In this document: piece after piece, positions 26,001-37,700 of the stretch
Layout of the letters: each line of letters opens with the position of its first letter
How positions within the stretch are numbered: the stretch's first letter is position 1
Assembly (NCBI RefSeq): GCF_910592395.1
Contig: NC_088317.1
Coordinates: 3,038,001 to 3,102,000 of the forward strand
DNA: 64,000 nucleotides
Direction: 5' to 3'
Source: Lineus longissimus
Lineage: Eukaryota > Nemertea > Pilidiophora > Heteronemertea > Lineidae
Program-made: the position numbers and the translations under genes
The notes under the pieces: generated by a model
What the model was told of the DNA's origin: nothing
Databases searched by the model: none
What the model saw: only the letters and a program-made list of their open reading frames with translations

Positions 26001-27033
26001 TGGTTTAGTGACTAGTGTCATTTCTAAGATATCTAATGTCAATCAGTTTGGTCTCTTGGCTGGTTTAGTAACTAGTGTCATTTCTAAGATATCTTATGTC
26101 AATCAGTTTGGTCTCTTGGCTGGTTTAGTAACTAGTGTCATTTCTAAGATATCTAATGTCAATCAGTTTGGTCTCTTGGCTGGTTTAGTAAGTGTGCAGT
26201 ACAGTGCTTGATTTGGACTCGATGTCTAACATGTCTTAGCATTCTTATCATTATGAATATCAAAATTGTTGTTTTCGTTTCAGGGGTTTGTTGACATGTT
26301 AGAGAAAGTAGCATCATCTGTGATAAACATTGAAGCTGGCTTATTCGTCTTCCTTATGCTGCTCAAGGCAAGGAACTCACAAAACAGGTAATAAAAGGTT
26401 GTAATAAAAGATCTTGCCGCCAGCCAGCACAAACCTTAACTTGGGTTAGCTTGGGAGTGGCCACTGTCCCACTAGAAAATTTTGTCAGAAACTTTACTTT
26501 GGGACAGATCTGCTGTAGAATATCAAGAAATAATAATAACTGCTGATGCTTTTCCACGTTTTGCCATGTACATGTATCAGTCCAATATCCTTTTCCAAGC
26601 AAAGTTTTTGTGTAAAAGAGTTTTCCATGGCATGATAGTTTTCTTCCTTTTCAGGAGAGCGCTTATTCCCCTGCCTCTCCCAAACTGGGTCTACTACCTC
26701 CAAGTTCTTCTGCCAATCTACTTCTGTTTTGCTGTCGTCTACGATGTCTTCAACGCAATCGTGGACATCCTCGCTCGTTACGGGATATCAATATGGCCGC
26801 CAGGGGCAGGACATTCAGAAATCATAAACGGGACAGTGTTTCAGAATTATAGCGGAATTACGGACCCAGCGGTCACTCTCCCAACAAACATTCTAAAAAA
26901 TACGACGGGGAGAAATCTTGGGGATTTAGTTTCGACCACAATGACTATGGTAGTTCAAAATACTACAGGAGTTATACAGAATGTTTCCGCAGTTATCAGA
27001 GACGTAAAAATTGAACAAGACGGTAATGGATGA
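20051..27033 (+). CDS. Multi-pass amino acid transporter-like protein (APC/AAAP type), 15 exons, ~583 aa
   Basis: Exons: 20051-20116, 20392-20434, 21062-21103, 21455-21528, 21930-21995, 22333-22417, 22584-22716, 23027-23092, 23323-23446, 23946-24169, 24551-24694, 24951-25108, 25655-25698, 26284-26387, 26655-27033; phases agree throughout (1752 nt). The first helix contains A-T-I-L-G-T-G-I-L-G-L-P, the unwound-helix signature of APC-fold transporters, so sodium- or proton-coupled amino acid transport is the best guess; substrate unknown. About 10-11 hydrophobic segments are visible, with an acidic loop (D-L-D-D-D-S-F) after TM2. The C-terminal tail after the last TM has five sequons (NGT, NYS, NTT, NTT, NVS), implying a lumenal or extracellular tail. 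Oddities: the exon at 25655 uses a TAG acceptor behind two AGs that would give a stop. An ATG at 20029 with a better context reads another frame that cannot join exon 2. Confidence 0.82.
20276..20299. repeat. Perfect short palindrome in transporter intron 1
   Basis: CATGGAGGTAT and its exact complement are separated by TT: 11-bp arms with a 2-nt loop. No flanking repeat was found, so this may be chance or a remnant of a small inverted-repeat element. Confidence 0.6.
22735..22832 (+). repeat. tRNA-like SINE head (fragment)
   Basis: GAGCCAGAGTGGTCTGGTGA resembles an RNA polymerase III A box, and GAGGTCTCCAGTTCAATCTC a B box, at tRNA-like spacing; a variable-arm-like stem lies between. It sits in a transporter intron. 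It is too degenerate and extended to call a functional tRNA. Confidence 0.5.
23513..23809 (-). mobile_element. tRNA-derived SINE with TTTAAC-type tail
   Basis: Read on the minus strand, a tRNA-like head has an A box (TGGTGTAGTGGCTTGGA) and a B box (GGTTCGATCCC) about 45 bp apart. It is followed by a conserved-looking body with CACCCAGGTGTATAAATGGG and ends in a short tandem tail of ACTTTA units at 23513-23532. About 297 bp, inserted in a transporter intron between exons 23323-23446 and 23946-24169. Confidence 0.85.
25888..26187. repeat. 60-bp minisatellite, five copies
   Basis: Five nearly identical 60-bp units containing CTAGTGTCATTTCTAAGATA and CTTGGCTGGTTTA, in the transporter intron between 25698 and 26284. 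Because the unit is 20 codons and contains no stop in one frame, it creates a spurious open frame of about 115 codons. Confidence 0.95.
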
Positions 27034-27211
27034 TGTTTGAATGCCGTAGGGATTGATGTCGGGACACAATATCTTTTGTAAACCACGCTTGTTATAGAGT
27101 GTCGTTTGACAAATGGTATTTGGCCTGAGGTCAAGTCGGAATGAAAATGTGTGTTGAGTATTTGGCGTCATTCGTGGAGAGCAGTATTTGTTCAAGTCGA
27201 GAGTAATAATG

Positions 27212-27342
27212 CAGTAGAACCTCTCTATTAGGACACCCTTGGACTGGCAATGATGTCCTTAATTGAAAGGTGTCCTAATTGCAGTTGTTCTGATGTTCTG
27301 TCAGCTTTGGCCCTCATTCCATAGGTGAGAGGTGTCCAAAGT
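27212..27342. mobile_element. MITE family 2, diverged fragment
   Basis: CAGTAGAACCTCTCTATTAG, GTCCTTAATTGAAAGGTGTC and GAGAGGTGTCC match blocks of the CAGTGGAACCTC family but are rearranged and degraded. It lies in the 3' flank of the transporter gene. Confidence 0.55.
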
Positions 27343-27566
27343 AGTATAATTTTTCAGTGTATTGTGCAATGTTGCCTGCAATACGGTTTTCAAATTGCTG
27401 GTGGAGGTATTTTTTGGACTTAACTAACCGTCTTTCCTAAATCTAAATTGACTTATTTATAATTTGAGAGGTTATATATATGATTTGATTTATATATTTT
27501 GAAAGTTGATAAAGATGAAGCTTCATATTTTGATTATGATGTAATTTAGATCAATTCAGGTTTTTG

Positions 27567-27683
27567 CGATATGAGTTCAGGACTAGTAAATGCTTTTACT
27601 TCAGTTATGCACAGAAATACATATGTATAAGTGTACATGAAGTTCTCAGTAAAAGCTTTTGCTAGTTTTTATTCATATCGCCC
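27567..27683. mobile_element. MITE family 1, diverged copy 4
   Basis: Ends GCGATATGAG ... TTCATATCGC and the interior block AGTAAAAGCTTTTGCTAG match the 1451/3597/10374 family, with more substitutions than those copies. Same orientation as copies 1 and 2. Confidence 0.78.
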
Positions 27684-27956
27684 AAATGCATGAATAGCTG
27701 TGGCGCTGATAATGCTCTCCTCTGTGGAATACCAATAATGCATGGCTTTTTCTATGCCAAAACAGTTGCTAAGTCATCGTATGAAAGGAATCAAGACCAA
27801 ATCATGAATTTAAATTATTTAAGATAATAAATATATTTGTTAAAGAATACACATTGTTCTAATGTTTGTGGACCCATAAGTGGCCCATTGACTTTAACTA
27901 GAATGCATCGCTTAACAACTATGAGCTGGATAGTTGGTGGGTACCTGGCCCTAGTT

Positions 27957-28570
27957 GTCACATCCTGTCATTTACTCCAGTATTGCTAGGATGTGACTAT
28001 GTCCATGGAATCCCAAGGATGCCAAACTGTCCCCATTTGAAATGCTCAGATCTTGTCACTGTCACATCCTGACATTTACTCCAGTATTGCTAGGATGTGA
28101 CTATGTCCATGGAATCCCAAGGATGCCAAACTGTCCCCATTTGAAATGCTCAGATCTTGTCTCCGTCTCTGTCCTGACATTGACTCCACTTTGTCCATGG
28201 AATCCTGGCCACAAAACTTTCTCTGTAATATATCATCTCATAATTCACGATTTTTCCACCAATGTGGTCCCTGTCTGGTCGAGACAATGTTACGAGATGG
28301 CTTGTGAGGCATTGAAGGCAGGTCTCTTTAATATCTGCCCTCGTTTTCCAATGTGTACTATAGCCAAGGATAGATTACTGAAAATGTCACATCAACACAT
28401 TCACTCCATGACCAGGATGTGGTTTTGTCCATGGAACACGTAGGACACCAACCTCCCCTCTGTCACATCCACACATTCACTCCATAGTCGGGATGTGGCT
28501 TTGCCCATGGAACACGAGGACACAAAACTCTCCTCTTAAACTTCATCTCAAAAATGACCATATTCAATGC
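27957..28570. repeat. Tandem duplication (104 bp) plus decayed relatives
   Basis: A block starting GTCACATCCTG at 27957 repeats almost exactly at 28061 (period 104 bp). Weaker copies with GTCCATGGAA and CACATC(C/A)ACACATTCACTC continue to about 28550. It lies between the 3' end of the transporter gene and the convergent PAN-domain gene; no coding signal. Confidence 0.85.
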
Positions 28571-28773
28571 TTGTCAGGTTGTGACACTGTTTATAGAACG
28601 TCCTCTATGGTAGTGATGGTGGATCCCTGGCCCGAGTGTTCTCCAGTTGCAATAGTTCTCTGACTGAAAGGAGAATGACTACATTCAGAGACAGATTGTT
28701 CCAGGGGTCTCGCTGCGCTTTCGTTTCAAAAGCCTGCCCTATCGGTGTAAGCAGTGTCGTTGGCATTACGTCC

Positions 28774-31700
28774 TTACGCAACTAGTAAATCAAATTCTGA
28801 AGGAGATAGCGCTTGGTTGGGCCAAGGCTGGCGTTTGTCTCCAACGCCGGCTGAACAACTGGAATTTGGTCTCAAAAGTCCTGCCAGGAGCAGAAAAATC
28901 TCAAGGTAACATACTAGGATGTGACTGTTACGGCTGAATGTCTGAAGACCTCTGTTTGCAGCACCATGAGGATCTAGCCAAAGCTTTATTGACTTCCGAC
29001 GCCCCGATGCGAAGTATGGCGGGCGTCCATATTGCACGTACGCACCAAACCACCGATTTTCACTGACGACACTCACTGGAAAGACAAGGCGCTCGGCGCG
29101 AAAAGAATGTCTCTGCGGCTGACGCTTTGGGATAGACCTCCTCCCCCTGTACTCACATCGTATGCTCTGGCACCAACGCCCTTCCTGCTCGGTGCGTACG
29201 TACTTTATGGACGCCCCTCGTCCCGTTACACCCGGACTCGATTGTCCTTCACTACCAAGACGTTGTGCTACCGAAGTCGTATCAGACAATGTCCATAGAT
29301 ACACTCTGGTGGCTAGTCTTATACTTACTCCCGTCTTCCAGTTTGTGTGCTTCTATCACTAAAAAAGAAAAGAGATAGGGTGAAAAATGTATGGTGTATG
29401 AGGCCAACCATGATACAAGACAATCATATTTGAATAAGTATTACTCCATGAGGAGCGTTTCGGAGACAGGACAACCAAACGGTCATATATAACCATCTCG
29501 CAGAGACCTTTGCTGGCCAACTAGCTTGCTGAGAAATATTGGGAACAAACACTCACTGATGACAATATTGTCATCTTCGAGACGGGCTTGGGAGCACCGC
29601 GAGACCGGTTGTGAAACTGCCCCGGGGAACAACGCCAGCCAATGACAGTCGCAAAGACAAGTTCTCCAACGGATCCACGACCGTGCCGCCGAGAGGACAA
29701 ACCGTTCCGTGAGGACAATGTCACATCATGACTGTACAGACAGCAAACTGAAGACAGTTTGGGAGCCAAGACACGTACAATGCCACACTAAATTTGCGAG
29801 CGGACATTTCTTAGGTAATACTGCATAGCCAGGATAACGTCACATTCTATCCCAAGACAGAAATGTGGTGACTAGTGTTTTAGATATGCGAGATACGTAC
29901 CTTGACACAATTCCCCGTTCACTATCGAACCTTTAGGACATTTTCCCTCAATCATCGTCAGATGCCCGTTGATAACCTCAAATCTCCGCACCTCTGGAAA
30001 TACACCCATAGAAGTAGGAATAAATGTAGTTGTGACATGACAGTAAGTACGAGACGGTGCTCATGAGGTTGGTTTCTCTCAACAATTTGATGCCGAGTGT
30101 CTGGAAGTCAAGATGTGTCTCCTCTCACCTGACGTCTCTAACAAGAGGCACATCTTATCCGAATTCGAGGACAGACACTACCATGATGGAGACACCAAAT
30201 GGGTACATTTTCCGTCCCGAAATTGCAATTATCTGCGTCACCAGCTGGGTCGATAGAGTGATTGCTAACTATTGGTCGTGAGGAGTTAGACCACGACCGC
30301 TTTGCCGTACCGGCTCTGGTACCTCTCTACCGTCTTCGCTGCATTTCTTTACAAGACTTTACAAACCTTTAGCCTGAACTTTGATCTCTTTGTGGACTGT
30401 CTTCTTATTGATCAGTACTAAAAGAAGGAAATAGAGAGAATGAAATTCTCTACAAGGTGTGTGTGTTTGGGCATTCTTTTAGTCCGGGAATCTGTGTGAG
30501 GCAAACCCGCTATCAGCCAATATGATATGTCGTCTTCAGCGCATCTCGCCTTGCACTTGTTTCGAGAACTCCTCAAGCTCTCAATAAGGAAGGTCTTATC
30601 GTGATACTATACAAATTTCGAAGATTGTCAAGAATGACACTGCTGTTGTGTAGCACACTGACCTTCTAAGTTATACTCTTTAAAGACTGAAACGAAATAA
30701 ACTGATTTGGTGACACTGGCCCTTGCAATTTGTAAAAACTCAGCACAACAGAGACTCACGGAGACAGTGTTAGTCGATTTAAAGTCCTCGATAAAATGCA
30801 GATAGAAATTTCTGCTGATTTTATCGTAACTCTGACTCTACTTAGATCAAGCGTCCCCTTGTCTCGGGTTGTGATGTCTTTAGATTAAGACGTCTATTGT
30901 CTCAGGTTGTGTCTTCTCTAGATTGAGACGTCTCTTTGTCTCAGGTGGTGACTTCTCCGTGCTAGACTTTTGATCTGTCTTCGCCTGATAATTTTGATAC
31001 AGATAGCGACAGTCATGGCTATCGGATTACACAACTAACAAGTTTCGAAACCAGGGTATCTGATTGCTATGCATCAAGTGGCCTCACTATTCAAGAGGAC
31101 AACGGCTTACCAACTCAATTAACAAATGATTTCGCCGGATAACTTACAGAAATCCCTCAACATCTCCACGTCCTCAACTGTTGCCGAAAAGGAAACAAAA
31201 TGGGGTTCACTCATGATGTCTTTGAACGAAACATGCTAATTGGATCAATCGGAGACCTTGATCGAAAAGCCCACCCCTCAAATGTGAGCTCATTTCGTTA
31301 GCTTCGGCGGACTATCGGAGACCCGACCATGAATGCAGGTGAATAAAGTCAAGAACAATCTGGTGTCCCAGACAGTTGGTTACACTACTTTTAGTGTCAG
31401 TGTCGCCTACCTACAACTGTTTCATTAAGGTCGTATCATTTTTGTTCTGTCCCTGTCTTTCACTGTCTGACACATCCACGTACAAACATGTCCTAAGACA
31501 CGTACATCAACATGTGGTCGGCGACCTGACGACACTTTATCCTCAGAGACAGAAAATCTAGTGACGTGCCATGCCGAAACCAGACTTGGACTGTCTGGTT
31601 CTGGCCCCAGCCGTGGACGTGAAAGTGTCAAAACCCGAGGACCTGCCACTATAAAAAGGCACGTGCGATAATTTCAATGTCCCGAAAGTTGTATCTAATT

Positions 31701-34700
31701 CGTTTCATTCGGACACACCAAAGATGGCGTCTAGGGCATCCAAAGTTGAAGACAAGTCGCAAAAGCAGACGACACTTACGGCGACACCAATCATTCTTCA
31801 AGTCAATTGTCCCATCCGGGCATTTCTTGTCAAACTTCTTGATGGCGTTGTCCTTGATCTGAATATTGGCTAAGGAAGAAAACCAATCATTAGAACGATT
31901 CTATGAAAGCTAAAAAAGGAACCGCGCTTGCCGTACAATTGTGTCATTTTCGCATTCGAACTGAGACAGATCATTGTCCGTTACGCAGTCAGAGTACACT
32001 GTAAATCTTATAGATAGGGATTGTTTCCCCGGGACTGGGTGATCGACGACCAATCTAAAGGACAACCCCTTAATTTTGAAACTGTCTAGGCTACTATATA
32101 TGTTAAATCCTAACTCGATACTAGGAATTTGACGTGTACCGAACCTTGCTATCGGCACAATCGGGCTCTGCGCAGTGTGCACCGTAGAATGGGTGTCGTT
32201 CTATCGTGAAAGAATACCGAAACCGCTGGAGGACAAGTGATAAATAGATAGGTATACATACGCGTTCCTCTTTTCCCAGTAATTCGCTGAACTGAAATGT
32301 TGATGAAGTAAAATACATCGTATATGCTGTACTACCCGCCATGACATCTCATTGCTCCCTCCAGGTGAAATCATCAAGACCCTCACGTTGTGGACTCCAC
32401 TACGCCGTATCGAACTTCGTTTTAACAGCTTACAAGTATGTGAGGGAGGCCATACCATTGAAATGCTAAAGATTGGCTCTTCTTTGGACAACTCGTCGTA
32501 GGTTGTGCCCAAGGACTTTTTGTCACGACAAAGGCACAACGGGGAAGAGGATGTTTTCCAGGGGGTCATGTTAGACTACGACACTACCGTCTTGTACCTA
32601 CGCGCTTTTTCAAGTTTTCCCCGACTTGTGACTGAAATAGAATGTCTTGCTGAATTATCAGTGGGTACACGTACGTTATTTTCAGGATGCATTTATGAGG
32701 GTTTGTATTACAAAACCTTATTCTATAGCCGTCGACAATGCTTTTATTTTTGTGCATTGGTTATCAAATACAGGGAAGAACTGAGAAATAAAACCAGATG
32801 CAACAGGCCTTAGCGGTTATGTCTCTAATGGATTACGATGCGCGTCATGACACCTTCGGGATGATCACTGGCGTATGGAGGAGTAACTTCACACTACGTA
32901 CTGGTACACCATGTGTCGTAAATGTGTCTCTTTTCGCTGCCTTCCAGACATCGTCCATTCACTTCACTCACTCTGGTACCATCAATCTTGATACGACCTT
33001 AATCAAGAAAACTAAAGTAAAGCTGGGGAGGGGTCGCTTGGGGCAAAACTAGGGAAGCATCGATTCGAGGACTGCGCTGCCACACGATTTCCTAACTTGC
33101 AATGTTGCCAAAAAATAGTTGGACAAAGAATTACAAAAGTCCGTAACCTAAGTAAACTTCCTGGACTCCCGGTATTAAAAATCTCGATCAGACTGCATCC
33201 AGCTTCATAGTTCATCGCAATACCCTTTAAAATGTTCTTACCTTTTGTGATACCTGCAAAGAAAGTACTTGGTTAAAAGAGGTGATGCAGATTAGCACAC
33301 GATCGCTTCGACTTTTTTGGTTCGTGTGTCTTCATGACAAATTGTTGTCAAAAGTTACGGGGAGATGTCACGTCCTACAAAACCAACTTCATATGTCCGA
33401 CTTGTGTTTTCCAACGACTCATCATCATTCCAGCCACCACGGTTTCTGGTGTCTGACACAATTTCTTCTCTTCATCATTTTAATATCCAGTTGGTTGTTT
33501 TGTCTGATGTCCACTAAAGCACAATCGTCCGTCTGCCTGCGGACAACGCTTTTTTAGTTCCTTCATTTGCCATTGGAAGGCGACACTGAATATAAAGCGG
33601 TGGCTTGGCGATGCATCATCCCACACAGTGTGCCACGAGACAGACTCAGATAAATCAATGATGAAGTGGTGTACAGTAGCGGTGATAATAATATACGTTA
33701 TTGAAGATCGCTTCGGTAACTAAGCAACGGTTTAAATATTTATCTCGTTGGCCATATTGATATGGCTAAGCGTGTTAAATTAGCAGCTGGTCATTAGCGA
33801 ATGTTATTCAATGTTATTCTAAGATAACAATCCAGGGTCCCTTTAATTGTTGTATTCATATCATCGAATAAGCATACGGGATCGTATTGCGGAAAGAAAT
33901 GTTTGGTCTGACATTCCCTTTTCCTAAGGCCGCTTCATACTTTCCCCGTTCCCGCATCGCCAACAGGGCGGGGTATTTTTTTATCAAGATGACAGAACTC
34001 CCAATACAGGCAGATAATTGCAGAATCACAGCGACGTTCCGTTCATTCGCCATTTTGTCGACGCATGCGTTTGACAAACGCTTCTAAATATGCAACAGTG
34101 CAGCATAAACGTGGTTTTGCCGCGTGCGTTGACAAAACGGATTTTTAACCGTGCAAACGTGCCGGACCTTAGCTGCGACGTTCAGTTTGGTTGCTTGGTG
34201 AAATCAATTCCATTTTTGTTGTAACAACGTTTTGGTATGATCAATTGTCCTTACACACACACGCACATTTACTTAGTATTATTGAACGATACTTACTCAT
34301 TTCAACTGAAAGTAGAGGAGAAAAAAGGATTAGGAATCGCGCTGCTATCAAGAGCCGAGTGCTTGTGACCCGGCATAGACTAGTCCAGTAAATATAAGGA
34401 GGAACCTTGAATAAATTGAGAACTGAAACGTTAAGAATCGTATTTGTTATTGTTCAAAGAAATTTGAAGTTTTTCTCATTACTTTGAAACGCAATCAGTA
34501 TTATTTTCAACTATATTGTCGTTCTTTGGTATAAACAATAAAACATGCCAAATTTCATCACGTCTTTATAGTAAAACAATAACACATCAACAATATGCAC
34601 GAACAAACGAGACCTTGAATCATATAAGGCATGCGACTACATCATGTAGGCCTAATTCGGTCAATAACCTACTTTGTATTGTAAATGGGATGAGAAATCG

Positions 34701-37700
34701 GAATTTATAGCATGTGATGTATGTAATTGATCATGAGGGCACAGCTCTATCTGATTCTGGATATCTACGATCGATCTTTGCTCTCATATACAGCTTTCGA
34801 TGCCCGGGAACGGTCTAGAAACATCATCAGCTGGCGCATTTCCGATTCAGTCTGGCCACGTGAAAAATATGCTTATACAACAGGGACGTTTATCAGTCGA
34901 AAGGTCGAAAAATGTCAGCCGAGTTTGGAGGGGTTGTCCTTCACCAAGAGAGGCAATGAATCATCCTCCCAGCACTGGCTTGTATGATAAAAGTGATGAT
35001 ACCGAAGACAGTGGGGCAAGAATTCCTATCAGTGTGCCCGCATGAACAGTGTTCAAGTCCGAGCAGTGTTCCCCACGTGACCAGTGTTCTCACGTGATCA
35101 GTGTTCCTCAAGGAAGAAATTCGCGTTCTCACCTTTCTTTTCGTATTTGTGTTTCACTGGAAGAAGACAGAAATTGAACTTTAATAGAAAAATGAATAGA
35201 AGAAACTGTTGTGTTGTTATATAACAAGAATACACTTCCGAGAGATCATGAGAGACTACGTCGGTGTGCATATTGAATGCACTGCATCAACAGTATAAAG
35301 CAGTTGGGCTGTGCATGTAATCGACCTCATTTCAACTGAATAAGACTGTTATGTCGAGGACTATATATATCTACATGTACGAGCAAAAAAACCAATACTT
35401 CAAAAGTAATGGGTTTTTGCCGACAGATCACCGACATGTTGTTGGTAATACATGCAGTGGAACCTCCCTTAATGAGACACTTCTCTATCACCGATAGCAC
35501 CTGTCAGTCTAGGGGTTTCCTTAAAGGGGGGCTATAGGCAGGAGCGGTGGGGTTAAATTGGCCATCTTCGGGTGACTCATATGCGCAGTAAGGGCAATGG
35601 GTCATGTTAGATTCAGCTCTTCATGTATACGTTGTACAAGCATGAATAGTCTTGACGTGATGTGAGATGGGAGAGACCCCTATTGCCGACATTGTGTAAC
35701 TTTATCTTGCCTACCCAGCAGCTGCCTATAGTGTCCCTTTAAGTGAGATTTTACTGCAATGTAATATTTGCGCTGCTTTCTTACTTTCCTTGTCCAGTTC
35801 AGGCACGTTGACAACTGCAATTAAAGGATGAGTTGGACATCATATCGACATATGGTACTTTAATGTACCATGTACATGTGTGTTTAAAACAACAGCAAAG
35901 ACAATAGCTCTTCGAAATCAGCATGAGGGAAGTATAAACAGAATGACAAATGAACTGCCTCAGTCGGGAGTTTACCATGATCATTTTTATCAACAACGCG
36001 ACAATGTTCTAAAATGAATGCTCTTCTGGTCGGAAAGGTTGAAGGAAAAACTATAAGGTTCAATATCTGTTGGTTTTCCATTGAGAAATGGCCTCCAGCA
36101 GGACTGTACGTTACTTCTCGACAAAAAAGCTTTTTCTGCAATGTCCTTGAGTGCCATCGTATGTTGAAACCTTCCTTTTACCTAGGGATCGCCTCAAAAG
36201 TGATTGATGCCTTGAGAGATGAAAAAGTTAACGAAAAGAATGGCATCAGGATGTCAGAAGTTTGAACACCCCGAAACGTTGGCAGAGAAATGGCTATAAC
36301 CCCTCCCCCAGATGAACATATCATTCATCATCTCTCATCGGGCATCAAGCTATAATTTCGAAATGATCCCTTACCACTGCACCAATCATTCTCCCTCTCC
36401 ACCGTTCCTGCGGGACAGCTTTCGCCAACTTTCTTAACTTTGTTGTCTTCTGTGCGAAACGTCATCGGACTAGCTGCAAGGTCAAGGAGAAAGGACATTA
36501 GAGAGGTTGCGCAACGTCCCCCCCCCTCTCCCCCAACTTGGATGAACAGCATGAACGCAAATATAACGTCATAACTGCAACAACATCTTACCTTTGTGTT
36601 TAAAGCAAAACTGCAAGTAACAGACTGACTTTTCCTCCCACTTGTCTGTCCAACACATACTATTAGAAACTATCTTACAATGTGCATGCATGACATCACC
36701 GTACGAATACAAGGCAACTTCCGCCGCATCCAAAATGGAGGCCGATGACCCAGTGACCTTGATCCCAACCATGTCCGACTCCACATTTGTTTTCTTCAAC
36801 CAAACATATGTGACGCATGACGACATGTGATTCTCTGACGTCATACATTTCCCGCTGTATAGTTTCAACTTTTCACCAGCCTCATCACCCCATTTGTACA
36901 ACTCCTTCAGGGCCTTTTCACCTACTAAAGTCTCGGCCAGCTGTATCCCCCCGATGATATTATAGTGCTTTCCCCTCGTCTCAATCATTTCAAATCTGAG
37001 GTAGACGTAAAGGTTTTCTATTGTGTGCCCTAGTCCGACTTCAAACTCATCTTTTTCCTCGGCACTGTAATATTGTTTTGTTTTCTTGAGGACGGTAGTC
37101 TTCAGCAGGTGATTGGAGTTGCCCGTGTATAAATAGCGACTGATCCCAGTGATGTTGAGTCCACCTACTACGGAGGACTTCTTCTTCGCCGAAACGTCCT
37201 TTTCCTGTTTATGCCGATCCTCCTTCCTCTTGACATACATCTCAAACTGTCTCGTGTTTTCTCCTCTGCACTCATCAGTTTTCATGATGCAAGCGGAAGT
37301 CACGTGACCCGCGGAACCCACATGACCAATAGTCCGGGAAAACAAGACGCCATAACACTCGTTTGTCTTGTCGCATGCTTGTTGACATTCGATGATGGAG
37401 AGGTCGTTGAGTGTCTCCAGGTTGTGTCCAAGACATATTCCGTCAACGTGAAAGTACCGTCGAGTGTTTTTCTCTGCCACCACATGTACGCCTGGAATGA
37501 GGTGAAGATTTGACAAGCGTGTCACAAGCATACGGTGACGTACCCCGGGTGACATACAGGAAGAACAGTCCAATGGCCACATCCTTTGTTATTAAATTCG
37601 GACAAGTACTGACATAACTGCATGAAAAAATACTAAGATCAATGGACTCGGTCTTCTTCCACAGTATACCACTGCACGCGTGTACACATACTGCTGCAGT

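Noticed and set aside
25864-26211. 115-codon repetitive frame
   Set aside because: Produced by the intronic 60-bp minisatellite, whose unit length is a multiple of three.
29068-29111. Additional 36-nt phase 1-1 exon before the putative terminal exon of the PAN-domain gene
   Set aside because: The phase fits, but the acceptor has no clear pyrimidine tract and its donor overlaps the acceptor I use for the terminal exon; support is insufficient.
30841-30960. Possible CRISPR-like array of short repeats
   Set aside because: Degenerate ~40-bp units in a eukaryotic intron with no distinct spacers; a minisatellite.
32765-32785. 9-nt phase 1-1 micro-exon candidate in the PAN-domain gene
   Set aside because: Good acceptor, but the donor (GTATTT) is weak; one such match is likely by chance.
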